From the NCBI GenBank assembly GCA_009779515.1, contig WREE01000034.1, positions 1-15,359 on the forward strand: a stretch of DNA of 15,359 nt, in the 5' to 3' direction. Origin of the DNA: Symbiobacteriaceae bacterium (GTDB lineage: Bacteria; Bacillota; JAAYKD01; WRDA01). Below the pieces are notes generated by a model. The model was given only the letters and a program-made list of their open reading frames with translations. It did no database searches and was not told the DNA's origin. Every line of letters begins with the position of its first letter. The first letter of the stretch is position 1. The translations under genes were made by a program, and so were the position numbers. This document shows, in pieces, positions 1 through 7,811 of this stretch.

Positions 1-902
1 CTTTCTAGGAGACGAGCTAACCCGGTGATCGGTGCGTAAAAGAGGGAGAGGTAGAGAAGAAAGGCGACAATATCTTGGACATCCATATATCCCTGATAGG
101 CCAAATAGCCACCAAAACCGACCACAATAACCGTTCCCAACGAGGTGAGAAACTCTACGCTGGGGTGAAAGATAGCTGAAAGGTGTAATGCTCGTAACAT
201 GGCAGTAGTAAACTGATGAGCCCTTTCCCGCACCTTTTCGGCGGCTCGCACCTGTTGTCCAAAAATTTGAATTTCCTGTATACCGGAGAAGTTGTCAATT
301 AACTGGGCTGAGAGAGTTCCGGTGGCACGCTGCATAATGCGGAAATTGGGTTGCACTTTGTTGGTAAAAACCCAGCCCCCTGCTAGAATGAAAGGAATGG
401 GGATACAGGTAAGCATAGCTAAGCGGGGGTTAATCGTGAAAAGAATAAGGGAAACCCCGGTTACCGTAACCAGGTTGATCATCATGTCTGGTAGTAGATG
501 AGCGTAAAGCTGCTCAAACATACCGGTATCGGTTAAAGAGCGACTGACCAAATCGCCAATTTGATGATTGCGATAATAGTCAATGGAGAGGGCTTGCAAC
601 TTGCTATATACCTTAATACGTAACTCCTCAACTAAGCGCCAAGCGGCGCGATGAGCTAAGTTATCGCTGAGGTAGCGAAAAATAATGCGCATGAGGTAAA
701 TGGCAAAAAGCTGGGAGGTTAAGCTAAAGATGCGTTGTAACCCTTCCGGGGTTAAACCAGCGGCGACTAAGCCGGTCATTTGCGACATCAAGCGAGGTGC
801 GGTGAGATTGATAAAGGTAAGGACCATGCTGCTAATAGCGGAAGTAATAAGCAAGGCTTTGTAGCGAGCAGCTTCCCGGGCTACCCGTAGAATAATGGCC
901 AT
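1..902 (-). CDS. ABC exporter half-transporter, transmembrane domain (3' end cut by window edge)
   Basis: Reading the minus strand from ATG at 902 gives 300 residues with no stop before the window edge, so this is the N-terminal part of a longer protein. It looks like the membrane domain of an MsbA/LmrA-type ABC exporter. Hydrophobic segments lie at about residues 16-38, 58-78, 138-158, 160-180, 250-272 and 277-295. Between the second and third is the typical cytoplasmic stretch with charged helix, F/Y-Y-R-N-x-x-I-G-D-L-x-S-R (about 109-121). The ATP-binding domain (Walker A, signature, Walker B) would lie outside the window, so substrate and even ATPase function cannot be judged. A strong AAGGAGG lies at 923-917. 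It is 14 bases from the ATG and only 2 from an in-frame GTG at 914, so the exact start is uncertain. The gene follows the mutase after 125 bases and may have its own promoter. Family assignment is confident; a link to glycogen metabolism is not shown. Confidence 0.85.
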   Translation of the reverse strand, partial: MAIILRVAREAARYKALLITSAISSMVLTFINLTAPRLMSQMTGLVAAGLTPEGLQRIFSLTSQLFAIYLMRIIFRYLSDNLAHRAAWRLVEELRIKVYSKLQALSIDYYRNHQIGDLVSRSLTDTGMFEQLYAHLLPDMMINLVTVTGVSLILFTINPRLAMLTCIPIPFILAGGWVFTNKVQPNFRIMQRATGTLSAQLIDNFSGIQEIQIFGQQVRAAEKVRERAHQFTTAMLRALHLSAIFHPSVEFLTSLGTVIVVGFGGYLAYQGYMDVQDIVAFLLYLSLFYAPITGLARLLE

Positions 903-1037
903 GGGGTTAGACACCACCTCCTTATATACTTTTGAACTAACCAGGGGTTACCTATGTTATAGGGAACCACCAACTGTTAAAGAATACTGCTTTCCTCTAG
1001 GGTAGGGTATGGCTCACTACAGATAGCAGTTGAGCGA
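903..1037 (-). promoter_or_regulatory. Intergenic region with imperfect hairpin and possible weak promoter before the ABC exporter
   Basis: This is the longest gene-free gap in the window. At 946-968 two 10-base arms (GGTTACCTAT and ATAGGGAACC on the plus strand) can pair with one mismatch around a 3-base loop. No T-run follows on the minus strand, so it is not a textbook intrinsic terminator. On the minus strand TATAAC (964-959) could be a -10 element with a very weak -35 (TTCTTT) 17 bases upstream. The ribosome binding site AAGGAGG at 923-917 belongs to the exporter gene. The region may separate the glycogen operon from the transporter, but each element alone is weak. Confidence 0.25.
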
Positions 1038-2435
1038 TCATGCCCAGTGAATAGGCTCACCGCCGGTAAAGGAGAGATAGAGGCGGTTTAAATAGGCAGT
1101 ATACTCCTCCAGTTTAGCGCTGCTGGTAGCTTCACAGCGAGCAACTATGGCAGCCTGGGTGTTGGAAGCTCGGAACAGCCCCCAACCTTCCGGGAAGATA
1201 ACCCGGACTCCGTCCACCGTAACTACCGGATACTCCTTTTGTAAAGCTTCGGAGAGTTGCTGCACCAGCTGGAATTTTTGGGCATCGGGACAAGGGATGC
1301 GCACCTCCGGGGTGTTATAGGTGTGGGGTAGATCACCGAGAAGTACTGAGAGGGGTTGGTCGGTATGAGAGAGAAGGCGTAGGAGACGCAAGAAGGAATA
1401 GAGAGCATCATCGTAGACGTAGTATTCATCGGCAAAAAAGAGATGACCCGACATCTCTCCGGCAAAGAGAGCATTAACTTCTTTCATGCGGGCTTTAATC
1501 AGGGAGTGCCCGGTGCGGCAAAACTCCGGCTTGCCGCCGAGTCTCGCAATTTCATCAAAAAGGAGCTGAGAGCATTTTACCTCCACTAAACCGATTGCTC
1601 CCGGATGACGGGTGATTATATCTCGCCAGAAGAGGATCATCAGCTGGTCGCCCCAAAGAATTTGCGCCTGATCGTCGATAATCCCCAACCGGTCGCCATC
1701 ACCATCGAAGCCAACCCCTAAATCTGCTTTTTCGGAGATGACCAAGCGCTGCAAATCGACCATATTTTTAGGTTTAACCGGATCAGCCTCATGCACGGGA
1801 AAGGTACCATCGGGGGTAAAGTTTAAAGGAGTATAGGTTATGTGACCTGGATAACAGTCCAGCACCCCTTGCACGGAAGGACCGGAGCTACCGTTACCAC
1901 AATCGATAATAACTTTTAGTGGCCTCTCCCCTAATTGAATGCGCTGCACCAAGTCCTGGATATAAAAAGGAAGATGATCTATCTCCCGATAGCTGCCTTG
2001 ACCTGAGGGTAGCGGCGCTCCTTCGGCAAAAATTTGGGCTGCTTCTTTACCAATTTCTTGAATTTGGCTACCGAAAAGGGTATCTTTACCTAGCATGAGC
2101 TTAAGCCCATTATCCGGGGCTGGATTGTGGCTGGCGGTAATCATCACTCCAGCTGCCACATCCAAGTTGAAACAGGCGTTATAGAAGCAAGGGGTAGAAC
2201 TGTGCCCAATGGAGACAACATCAAAGCCGTAGGCCTGGAAAACCTGACGCAACCCCTCATGGATGCGAGGAGAAGAGAGGCGACAGTCGTAAGCTAAGAC
2301 CACAGAATTAGCCCCTTTTTGTTGAAACCACCTAGCTATACCCCCGGCTATGGCCGGCAGTGAAGCATCGCCCATGTCGGCGGCTGCGTTACCTCGAATA
2401 TCATATTCACGAAAGATGGCAGGATTTATGGGCAT
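1038..2435 (-). CDS. Phosphoglucomutase/phosphomannomutase (alpha-D-phosphohexomutase family)
   Basis: The 465-residue product interconverts glucose-6-phosphate and glucose-1-phosphate (or the mannose phosphates) through a phosphoserine enzyme, in the cytoplasm. All four signature elements of the family are visible: the N-terminal F-R-E-Y-D-I-R-G (8-15), the phosphoserine loop T-A-S-H-N-P with Ser102, the metal-binding D-G-D-G-D-R (244-249), and the sugar-specificity loop G-E-M-S-G-H (326-331). The GEMSGH form is typical of the bifunctional PMM/PGM group (ManB/AlgC-like), so glucose versus mannose preference cannot be settled from sequence. The C-terminal phosphate-binding domain contains R-A-S-N-T-Q. 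The start is ATG at 2435; pgi ends 10 bases upstream and its TGA overlaps the Shine-Dalgarno GTGAGG, which suggests translational coupling. In this cluster it supplies glucose-1-P to GlgC and takes up glucose-1-P from GlgP. Length is normal; no defect seen. Confidence 0.93.
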   Translation of the reverse strand: MPINPAIFREYDIRGNAAADMGDASLPAIAGGIARWFQQKGANSVVLAYDCRLSSPRIHEGLRQVFQAYGFDVVSIGHSSTPCFYNACFNLDVAAGVMITASHNPAPDNGLKLMLGKDTLFGSQIQEIGKEAAQIFAEGAPLPSGQGSYREIDHLPFYIQDLVQRIQLGERPLKVIIDCGNGSSGPSVQGVLDCYPGHITYTPLNFTPDGTFPVHEADPVKPKNMVDLQRLVISEKADLGVGFDGDGDRLGIIDDQAQILWGDQLMILFWRDIITRHPGAIGLVEVKCSQLLFDEIARLGGKPEFCRTGHSLIKARMKEVNALFAGEMSGHLFFADEYYVYDDALYSFLRLLRLLSHTDQPLSVLLGDLPHTYNTPEVRIPCPDAQKFQLVQQLSEALQKEYPVVTVDGVRVIFPEGWGLFRASNTQAAIVARCEATSSAKLEEYTAYLNRLYLSFTGGEPIHWA

Positions 2436-2445
2436 AGTGCTAACC

Positions 2446-3735
2446 TCACTTTCTTTGTAACAGTTGCTTGAGTTCCGCTTTGTAAGCTTCGACTCCCGGC
2501 TGATCGAAAGGATTTACCCCCAGCAAATAGCCGGAGAGAGCGCAGGCATATTGGAAGAAGTAGAGTAACGCTCCCAATTCTACCGGAGATACATAAGGGG
2601 TACGGATGATAATGCTGGGAGCCTCACCCTGTTGATGCGCCTTAGCTGCTGCTTTTTGCACTGCCGCGTTGATAACATTCATACTCCAACCGTTTAAATG
2701 GTACAAGGGATCGTCGGGGAGCACATGCAACAGCTCATCATCACCAGGATTTTCCACATCTAAAATTGTGGTAAAGAGGTTACGTGGTCCTTCCTGTATA
2801 TATTGACCCATGGAATGAAGGTCGGCAGTAAATTCAAGAACCGAAGGCAAAATTCCTTTTCCTTCTTTACCTTCACTTTCGCCGAACAGTTGCCGCCACC
2901 ATTCTGCCAGCATTTTGGTGTTCGGCTGGTAGCTGCCAAAATGCTCCACAATCCGCCCCTGGTTGTAAAGAGCGTGACGTGCTGCCACATAGCTCCAGGC
3001 TGGGTTTTGCTCAAGTTTGGCTTCCTTGTGCAACTTGTCAGCCATAATGGCACCACCCCGGAGCAGAGCGGTAGCATCTATCCCAGCTACCGTGAGAGGA
3101 AACAAGCCACAGGAAGTGAGCACCGAATACCTACCTCCCACATCAGGAGGGATGGCAAAAGTGGCATACCCTTTCTCTTCAGCCATGGCTCTTAAGGTTC
3201 CCGAAGCCGGATCGGTGGTGGCATAGATACGTTTGCGCGCTCCCTCCACGCCGTAACGCTTTTCTAACAGTTGTCGTAATATGTGAAAGGAGATAGCCGG
3301 CTCGGTGGTTGTTCCCGACTTAGAAACAACATTGACCGCAAAATCCCGGTCTCCAACTATCGCCAGCACCTGATGCAAGTAGGAGGGAGAGAGGTTATTC
3401 CCCACGAAAAAGACCTGAGGGTTTTGCCAATAGTTATAAAAAGGTGATTGTAAATATTCCAAAGCTGCACGGCTCCCCAAGTAAGAACCGCCAATTCCAA
3501 CTACCAACAGAATTTGGGAGCTTTCGCGTACTTGCTTGGCTCGCTCTTCTAGGAGAGCAATTTCCTCTGGGGTTACCCGTTGAGGGAGATGCAGCCAACC
3601 CAAATATTCGGCACCTAGTCCGGTCTTCTGCAGGAGAGTGACCTGAGCTTCATGCAACGGCTCCTGAAACTCCGCAAGATGTTCTGGAGTTATCAGGGGT
3701 GCCAAATAAGTAAGATCGACAGTGGGAATAGTCAA
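2446..3735 (-). CDS. pgi: Glucose-6-phosphate isomerase
   Basis: This enzyme of 429 residues, the short bacterial form, reversibly converts glucose-6-P and fructose-6-P in the cytoplasm. It thus connects glycogen synthesis and breakdown to glycolysis. Two SIS sugar-isomerase domains are recognisable. The first contains V-G-I-G-G-S-Y-L-G-S and S-K-S-G-T-T-T-E-P, the phosphate-binding loop. Further on are G-G-R-Y-S-V-L-T, the catalytic-base loop F-G-E-S-E-G-K-E-G-K-G (Glu286) and A-D-L-H-S-M-G-Q (His307). The C-terminal K-A-E-L-K supplies the expected active-site lysine. The start is TTG at 3735, chosen because GAGGAGG sits 8 bases upstream and the residues after it match the family's N-terminus; no ATG alternative is nearby. 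It follows malQ after 63 bases and precedes the mutase by 10, so it appears to be part of the glycogen transcription unit. Its association with glg genes is less common than that of the mutase. Confidence 0.96.
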   Translation of the reverse strand: MTIPTVDLTYLAPLITPEHLAEFQEPLHEAQVTLLQKTGLGAEYLGWLHLPQRVTPEEIALLEERAKQVRESSQILLVVGIGGSYLGSRAALEYLQSPFYNYWQNPQVFFVGNNLSPSYLHQVLAIVGDRDFAVNVVSKSGTTTEPAISFHILRQLLEKRYGVEGARKRIYATTDPASGTLRAMAEEKGYATFAIPPDVGGRYSVLTSCGLFPLTVAGIDATALLRGGAIMADKLHKEAKLEQNPAWSYVAARHALYNQGRIVEHFGSYQPNTKMLAEWWRQLFGESEGKEGKGILPSVLEFTADLHSMGQYIQEGPRNLFTTILDVENPGDDELLHVLPDDPLYHLNGWSMNVINAAVQKAAAKAHQQGEAPSIIIRTPYVSPVELGALLYFFQYACALSGYLLGVNPFDQPGVEAYKAELKQLLQRK

Positions 3736-3798
3736 TAAAGCACCCTCCTCTTCTTTTTCACATGTACCCTATGGTACCGGTGATAAACTAACAGTATA

Positions 3799-5280
3799 CT
3801 ATTTAGCCACAACCGGTAGCCGCTGGGTAATGGTCGCCAGACGGCGGTAATAGGTGGTGTCTATTTGCGCCAGCGCTTCCTTCGTGACCCGAAAGCGCCA
3901 GTTACCCTCCGGGTTGCCGGGGATGTTGGTGCGAGTATCGCCGCCATAACCCAGCAGGTCTTGGATCGGAATAATGACCCAACAAGCTGGCGTAGTATAG
4001 AGTAAGCGGATCCAGGTGCGGCAAATGCCGCAGTTGGGTCCACCTTTACTCCAGTCACCCTCATAGCCGCAGTAGGTTAGAACAGTCTCCCGATCTTCAG
4101 GTCGCAGCTCGTAGATCCATGCCAGCAGGGTGGTATTATCGTGGGTGCCACTGTAAGCCACCTTTTGCTGGGAATAGTTGTGAGGTAGGTGGCGTTCATC
4201 CCCTAAAAAGCCAAACTGCAGTACCCGAATACCGGGAAAGCCAGCTTCCTCCAGGAGTGCTTCCACTTCGGGTCCAATATCGCCTAAATCTTCCGCGATA
4301 ACCGGCAGGGGTCCCAGCTCCTGTACCATGGCCTTGAAAGGCGCCACTCCGGGACCTTTAACCCAATAACCCTCTCGGGCTGATTCCGCCGCCACTGGTA
4401 TATGCCAGTAGCTTTCAAAACCGCGAAAATGGTCGATACGGACTAAGTCGAACTTTTCTAAAGCTGCGCGCATGCGTCCCACCCACCAAGTGTAGTTGTC
4501 TTTGGCCATAAGCTCCCAGTTATAGAGGGGGTTACCCCAGCGCTGTCCCTGGGTGTTAAAATAATCGGGAGGCGCTCCAGCCACTGCTAGAAAGTTACCT
4601 TTCTTATCGGTAGCAAACATTTCCCGGTGGCTCCAGACTTCGGCACTATCTTCAGAGACATATATGGGAATATCACCCATGAGCAGGACACCTTTGCTCT
4701 GGGCGTAGTTATGCAATTCCTGCCATTGTAAATCGAAAAGCCACTGGACAAAGCGGTAGAAGGCCATAAGTGAACGATGTTCCTTGCGGTAGTTCTCCAC
4801 CGCTTTCCGCTCATAACGCTGCAACTCGCTATCCGACCAATCGAACCAAGGCAGCAGATGATACTGCTCCTTAATCGCCATATAAAGCGCATATTCGTCC
4901 AGCCAAAAAGGATTGAATTGCGATATTTCCTCATGAATCCGGTTAGGTAAGCGGGCAAAAGCTGCTCGGAGGAGGACCATTTGCTTATCGTAAATGAGTT
5001 CGTAGTTAACCTTGTGGGGTTCAGCAACTGCCCAACGTTCCCTGAGCTCCACCTCCGTGACCCAGCCTCGCTCATAAAGCCAACGGGGATCGATATACAT
5101 TGGTTCGCCGGCAAAAGCCGAAACCGCTTTATAAGGTGAATAGGAAGCTCCCATATGCTCCAGAGGGAGCATTTGCCACAGGGAGAAACCTCCTGTGGCG
5201 AGAAAATCCACAAATTCCCTGGCTTCCTTTCCTAAAACCCCTATCCCAAAGGGACCGGGTAGCATAGAAAGAGGGAGCAA
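3799..5280 (-). CDS. malQ: 4-alpha-glucanotransferase (amylomaltase, GH77); start uncertain
   Basis: Amylomaltase moves alpha-1,4-glucan segments between maltodextrins, releasing glucose and making longer chains that GlgP can use. From TTG at 5280 the product has 493 residues, close to the usual 500. The GH77 features are clear: L-P-G-P-F-G-I-G (7-14), S-P-Y-K-A-V-S-A-F-A-G-E-P near the N-terminus, the nucleophile Asp in R-I-D-H-F-R-G, the acid/base Glu in A-E-D-L-G, and the third Asp in S-G-T-H-D-N. Near the end, Q-D-L-L-G-Y-G-G-D-T-R-T-N-I-P-G is also typical. The TTG has no visible ribosome binding site. The same frame continues upstream as T-T-N-N-R-R-G-A-G-V, matching the conserved R-x-x-G-x-L-L of the family, but holds no ATG, GTG or TTG there before the stop at 5392-5394. 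The real protein therefore probably begins around 5316-5332. Four cysteines (404, 417, 420, 433) form a symmetric C-x12-C-x2-C-x12-C pattern. Confidence 0.93.
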   Translation of the reverse strand: MLPLSMLPGPFGIGVLGKEAREFVDFLATGGFSLWQMLPLEHMGASYSPYKAVSAFAGEPMYIDPRWLYERGWVTEVELRERWAVAEPHKVNYELIYDKQMVLLRAAFARLPNRIHEEISQFNPFWLDEYALYMAIKEQYHLLPWFDWSDSELQRYERKAVENYRKEHRSLMAFYRFVQWLFDLQWQELHNYAQSKGVLLMGDIPIYVSEDSAEVWSHREMFATDKKGNFLAVAGAPPDYFNTQGQRWGNPLYNWELMAKDNYTWWVGRMRAALEKFDLVRIDHFRGFESYWHIPVAAESAREGYWVKGPGVAPFKAMVQELGPLPVIAEDLGDIGPEVEALLEEAGFPGIRVLQFGFLGDERHLPHNYSQQKVAYSGTHDNTTLLAWIYELRPEDRETVLTYCGYEGDWSKGGPNCGICRTWIRLLYTTPACWVIIPIQDLLGYGGDTRTNIPGNPEGNWRFRVTKEALAQIDTTYYRRLATITQRLPVVAK

Positions 5281-5332
5281 GACACCTGCACCGCGGCGAT
5301 TGTTGGTTGTCTCTATTTTAGCACACCCCCAT

Positions 5333-5363
5333 TTACTCCAAAAACCAATTACTCCAAAAACCA
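5333..5363. repeat. 16-base tandem duplication at the glgP 3' end
   Basis: Two identical 15-base copies (plus strand ttactccaaaaacca) lie at 5333-5347 and 5349-5363, with a period of 16. The glgP-proximal copy encodes the last residues W-F-L-E and the stop codon of glgP; the other repeats this just after the stop. The duplicated segment carries a GGAG just before the ATG-G5 stretch in front of malQ. It looks like a slippage or small tandem duplication event. Confidence 0.9.
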
Positions 5364-7811
5364 GATATTTCGGGCATAACGCCGAATAACTTCATCGCTG
5401 GAGAAGCGCCCGGCGCTGGCAATGTTCATAGCTGACATTTGCTCCCAGCGAGCAGTGTTCTGATAGAGGCGGTTAATTTCCCCTTGAGCGTCTACATAGC
5501 CGGCGAAGTCTTTGAGAACCAGAAACTCATCACCAAAAGAGATAAGGGAGTCATAAATATGAGGGAACTCGGCTTTACCCACTTCGTAAGGCTGAGTATT
5601 GACATATGTATCTAGCAAATATTGTACACGAGGATCGGTTTCATATATCTCGCGGCTGTTATAGGTTTGGTCGCGGTACAGGGCCAAGACCTCCGGGACA
5701 GTTAAACCAAAGCGGACATAGTTACCTTCCCCCACCGCTTCAAAAATTTCGATGTTGGCACCGTCCATAGTCCCTATGGTGATGGCACCGTTAAACATAA
5801 ACTTCATATTGCCGGTGCCAGAAGCCTCCCGGCTGGCAGTAGATATTTGCTCGCTGACATCGGAAGCAGGGAAAATATCTTCGGCTAAAGAGACGCGGTA
5901 GTTCTCCACAAAGACTATTTTAATGAGATTGTTAATGCTGCTGTCGTGGTTGATCATTTCGGCAATAGAGGAGATAAAGCGGATGGTTTCCTTGGCAAAA
6001 CGGTAGCCGGGAGCAGCTTTCCCCCCGAAGATAAAGGTGCGAGGAGCAATTATCTCCTGGGTACCTTCCTTTATTTGGCGATACAGTTCGAGAATATATA
6101 AAGCAAGAAGCAACTGGCGCTTATAAGCGTGAAAACGCTTTACTTGCACATCAAAGATAGAAGTGGGATCTACCACTATCCCTTTGTTAGCTAGGAAAAT
6201 TTTCGCCAGTTTCTCTTTACTACCCCGCTTAATTTTCAGCAAATCCTCCAGGAAAGCGGCATCATGCACCAACCCTTCCTCTTTGAGGCGCACCAGCTGC
6301 AGAGGCTCCTTCATCCAACCTGTGCCAATAGCGCTGCTGATAAGATCGGTGAGGCAGGGGTTGGCTTTTTGCAACCAGCGCCTTTGGGTAACCCCATTGG
6401 TCATATTTTGGAAGCGTTCCGGGTAAATGGCGTAAAAATCTTTGAAAAGTTCTGCTTTGAGAATGTCGCTATGGACTTGAGCAACACCGTTGATGGAGTG
6501 GCTACCAACAATGGCTAAAAATGCCATCCGTATTTGGTTATCTCCAATGATCGCCATGCGGGCGATATGATCCCACTGTTCGGGATAGTGCAGCCACAGC
6601 TCTCGGCAGAAGCGCTCGTTAATTTCCTGGACAATCATATAAATACGCGGTAACAAAGTGCGGAAGGTCTCTACATCCCAGCGCTCCAACGCCTCAGGCA
6701 TAATGGTGTGGTTTGTGTAAGAGATCGTGCGGATAGTGAGATCCCAAGCCTCATCCCAACCTAGCCCTTCTTCATCCATCAGGATGCGCATTAACTCCGG
6801 AACAGCCACCGCCGGGTGAGTATCGTTAATATGTATGGATACATAATCGGGAAGCTTCGTTAAGTCGCCGTAGTATTTGCGGTAATGGCGGATAATACTT
6901 TGCACCCCAGCGGAGACAAAAAAGTATTGTTGTTTTAAGCGTAATAACCGATTGCTGTAGTTGGAGTCATCGGGGTAAAGAATTTCCGAAATAGCTTCGG
7001 CGGCATATTTGTCGGAGATAGCCGAAATATAATCACCGCTGGAGAAGGCTTCAAAATTGAATAGTTGGACCGATTCCGCACTCCAGAGACGCAGGTTGTT
7101 GACGACTCCGTTAGCTCCACCCACCATAGGAATATCGTAGGGCATGGCCAACACCTGCTCGGGATTGTCGTGATGAAAGATTTTTCGTCCCATAACCACT
7201 TCTTCCCGAATCGAACCACCAAAGCGAACCATAACCGCTTTACTCGGTTTGCGTATCTCCCAAACATTGTCGACTCTCAGCCAGTTATCTGCCATTTCAA
7301 TTTGGTTGCCATCGACTATTTTTTGCTCAAAAAGCCCATGTTTGTAACGGATACTACAGCCATGACCTGCATAACCGCAAAAAGCCAGGGAATCCATAAA
7401 GCAAGCCGCCAGACGTCCCAAACCCCCGTTTCCCAGCCCGGGGTCTAACTCCACTTCGCAAATTTTTTCCAAGTCCAGTCCCAGTTCCCTCATGGCTTCC
7501 TGGCAAACCTCCAGTAAGCCAAATGCCATCAGGTTTTGTGCTAACATACGCCCCAGCAAAAACTCGATAGAAAAGTAGTAAACCTGCTTCTTCTGCTGTT
7601 GCTGGTTCGTGCGGTTGGCATGTAACCCCATGCGGGCAGCCCGCTCCTTGGTGATGGCTGCCAAGACCACATAGGCATCTTCCGCCGTAGCCTCTTGCAC
7701 GGGAACTCCTCGGTACATTTCCAGTTTTTCGGTAAAGAGGCGGGCGAAGGTGCTTTTATCTAAAGAGTCCTGCCACATCAGCTCCCGGGAATAATAGTTA
7801 CTTTCGGTCAT
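5349..7811 (-). CDS. glgP: Glycogen/maltodextrin phosphorylase (GT35)
   Basis: The 820-residue enzyme releases glucose-1-phosphate from the non-reducing ends of glycogen with pyridoxal phosphate as cofactor. Visible family features are G-L-G-N-G-G-L-G-R-L-A-A-C-F-M-D-S near the N-terminal glucan-binding side, the active-site run H-I-N-D-T-H-P-A, Y-T-N-H-T, M-A-F-L-A-I-V-G-S-H-S-I-N-G-V, and the cofactor site S-R-E-A-S-G-T-G-N-M-K-F with the pyridoxal-phosphate lysine at about residue 670. Length fits bacterial GlgP/MalP. I chose ATG at 7811 because GAGGGAG lies 8 bases upstream; an in-frame ATG at 7832 has no such site. With this start the gene overlaps the end of the amylase gene by 14 bases, so the two are probably translationally coupled. 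The glucose-1-P it releases can be recycled by the mutase gene downstream. Preference for glycogen over maltodextrin cannot be read from sequence. Confidence 0.96.
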   Translation of the reverse strand: MTESNYYSRELMWQDSLDKSTFARLFTEKLEMYRGVPVQEATAEDAYVVLAAITKERAARMGLHANRTNQQQQKKQVYYFSIEFLLGRMLAQNLMAFGLLEVCQEAMRELGLDLEKICEVELDPGLGNGGLGRLAACFMDSLAFCGYAGHGCSIRYKHGLFEQKIVDGNQIEMADNWLRVDNVWEIRKPSKAVMVRFGGSIREEVVMGRKIFHHDNPEQVLAMPYDIPMVGGANGVVNNLRLWSAESVQLFNFEAFSSGDYISAISDKYAAEAISEILYPDDSNYSNRLLRLKQQYFFVSAGVQSIIRHYRKYYGDLTKLPDYVSIHINDTHPAVAVPELMRILMDEEGLGWDEAWDLTIRTISYTNHTIMPEALERWDVETFRTLLPRIYMIVQEINERFCRELWLHYPEQWDHIARMAIIGDNQIRMAFLAIVGSHSINGVAQVHSDILKAELFKDFYAIYPERFQNMTNGVTQRRWLQKANPCLTDLISSAIGTGWMKEPLQLVRLKEEGLVHDAAFLEDLLKIKRGSKEKLAKIFLANKGIVVDPTSIFDVQVKRFHAYKRQLLLALYILELYRQIKEGTQEIIAPRTFIFGGKAAPGYRFAKETIRFISSIAEMINHDSSINNLIKIVFVENYRVSLAEDIFPASDVSEQISTASREASGTGNMKFMFNGAITIGTMDGANIEIFEAVGEGNYVRFGLTVPEVLALYRDQTYNSREIYETDPRVQYLLDTYVNTQPYEVGKAEFPHIYDSLISFGDEFLVLKDFAGYVDAQGEINRLYQNTARWEQMSAMNIASAGRFSSDEVIRRYARNIWFLE

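Noticed and set aside
2803..3195. Plus-strand open frame of 130 residues opposite pgi
   Set aside because: Fully antisense to pgi with catalytic motifs intact on the other strand; no family resemblance.
3763..3776. Small hairpin (5-base stem, gtacc/ggtac) in the malQ-pgi gap
   Set aside because: Too short and without a T-run, so not a terminator; too weak to call.
7065..7448. Plus-strand open frame of 127 residues opposite glgP
   Set aside because: Antisense shadow of the conserved phosphorylase; no ribosome binding site or domain.
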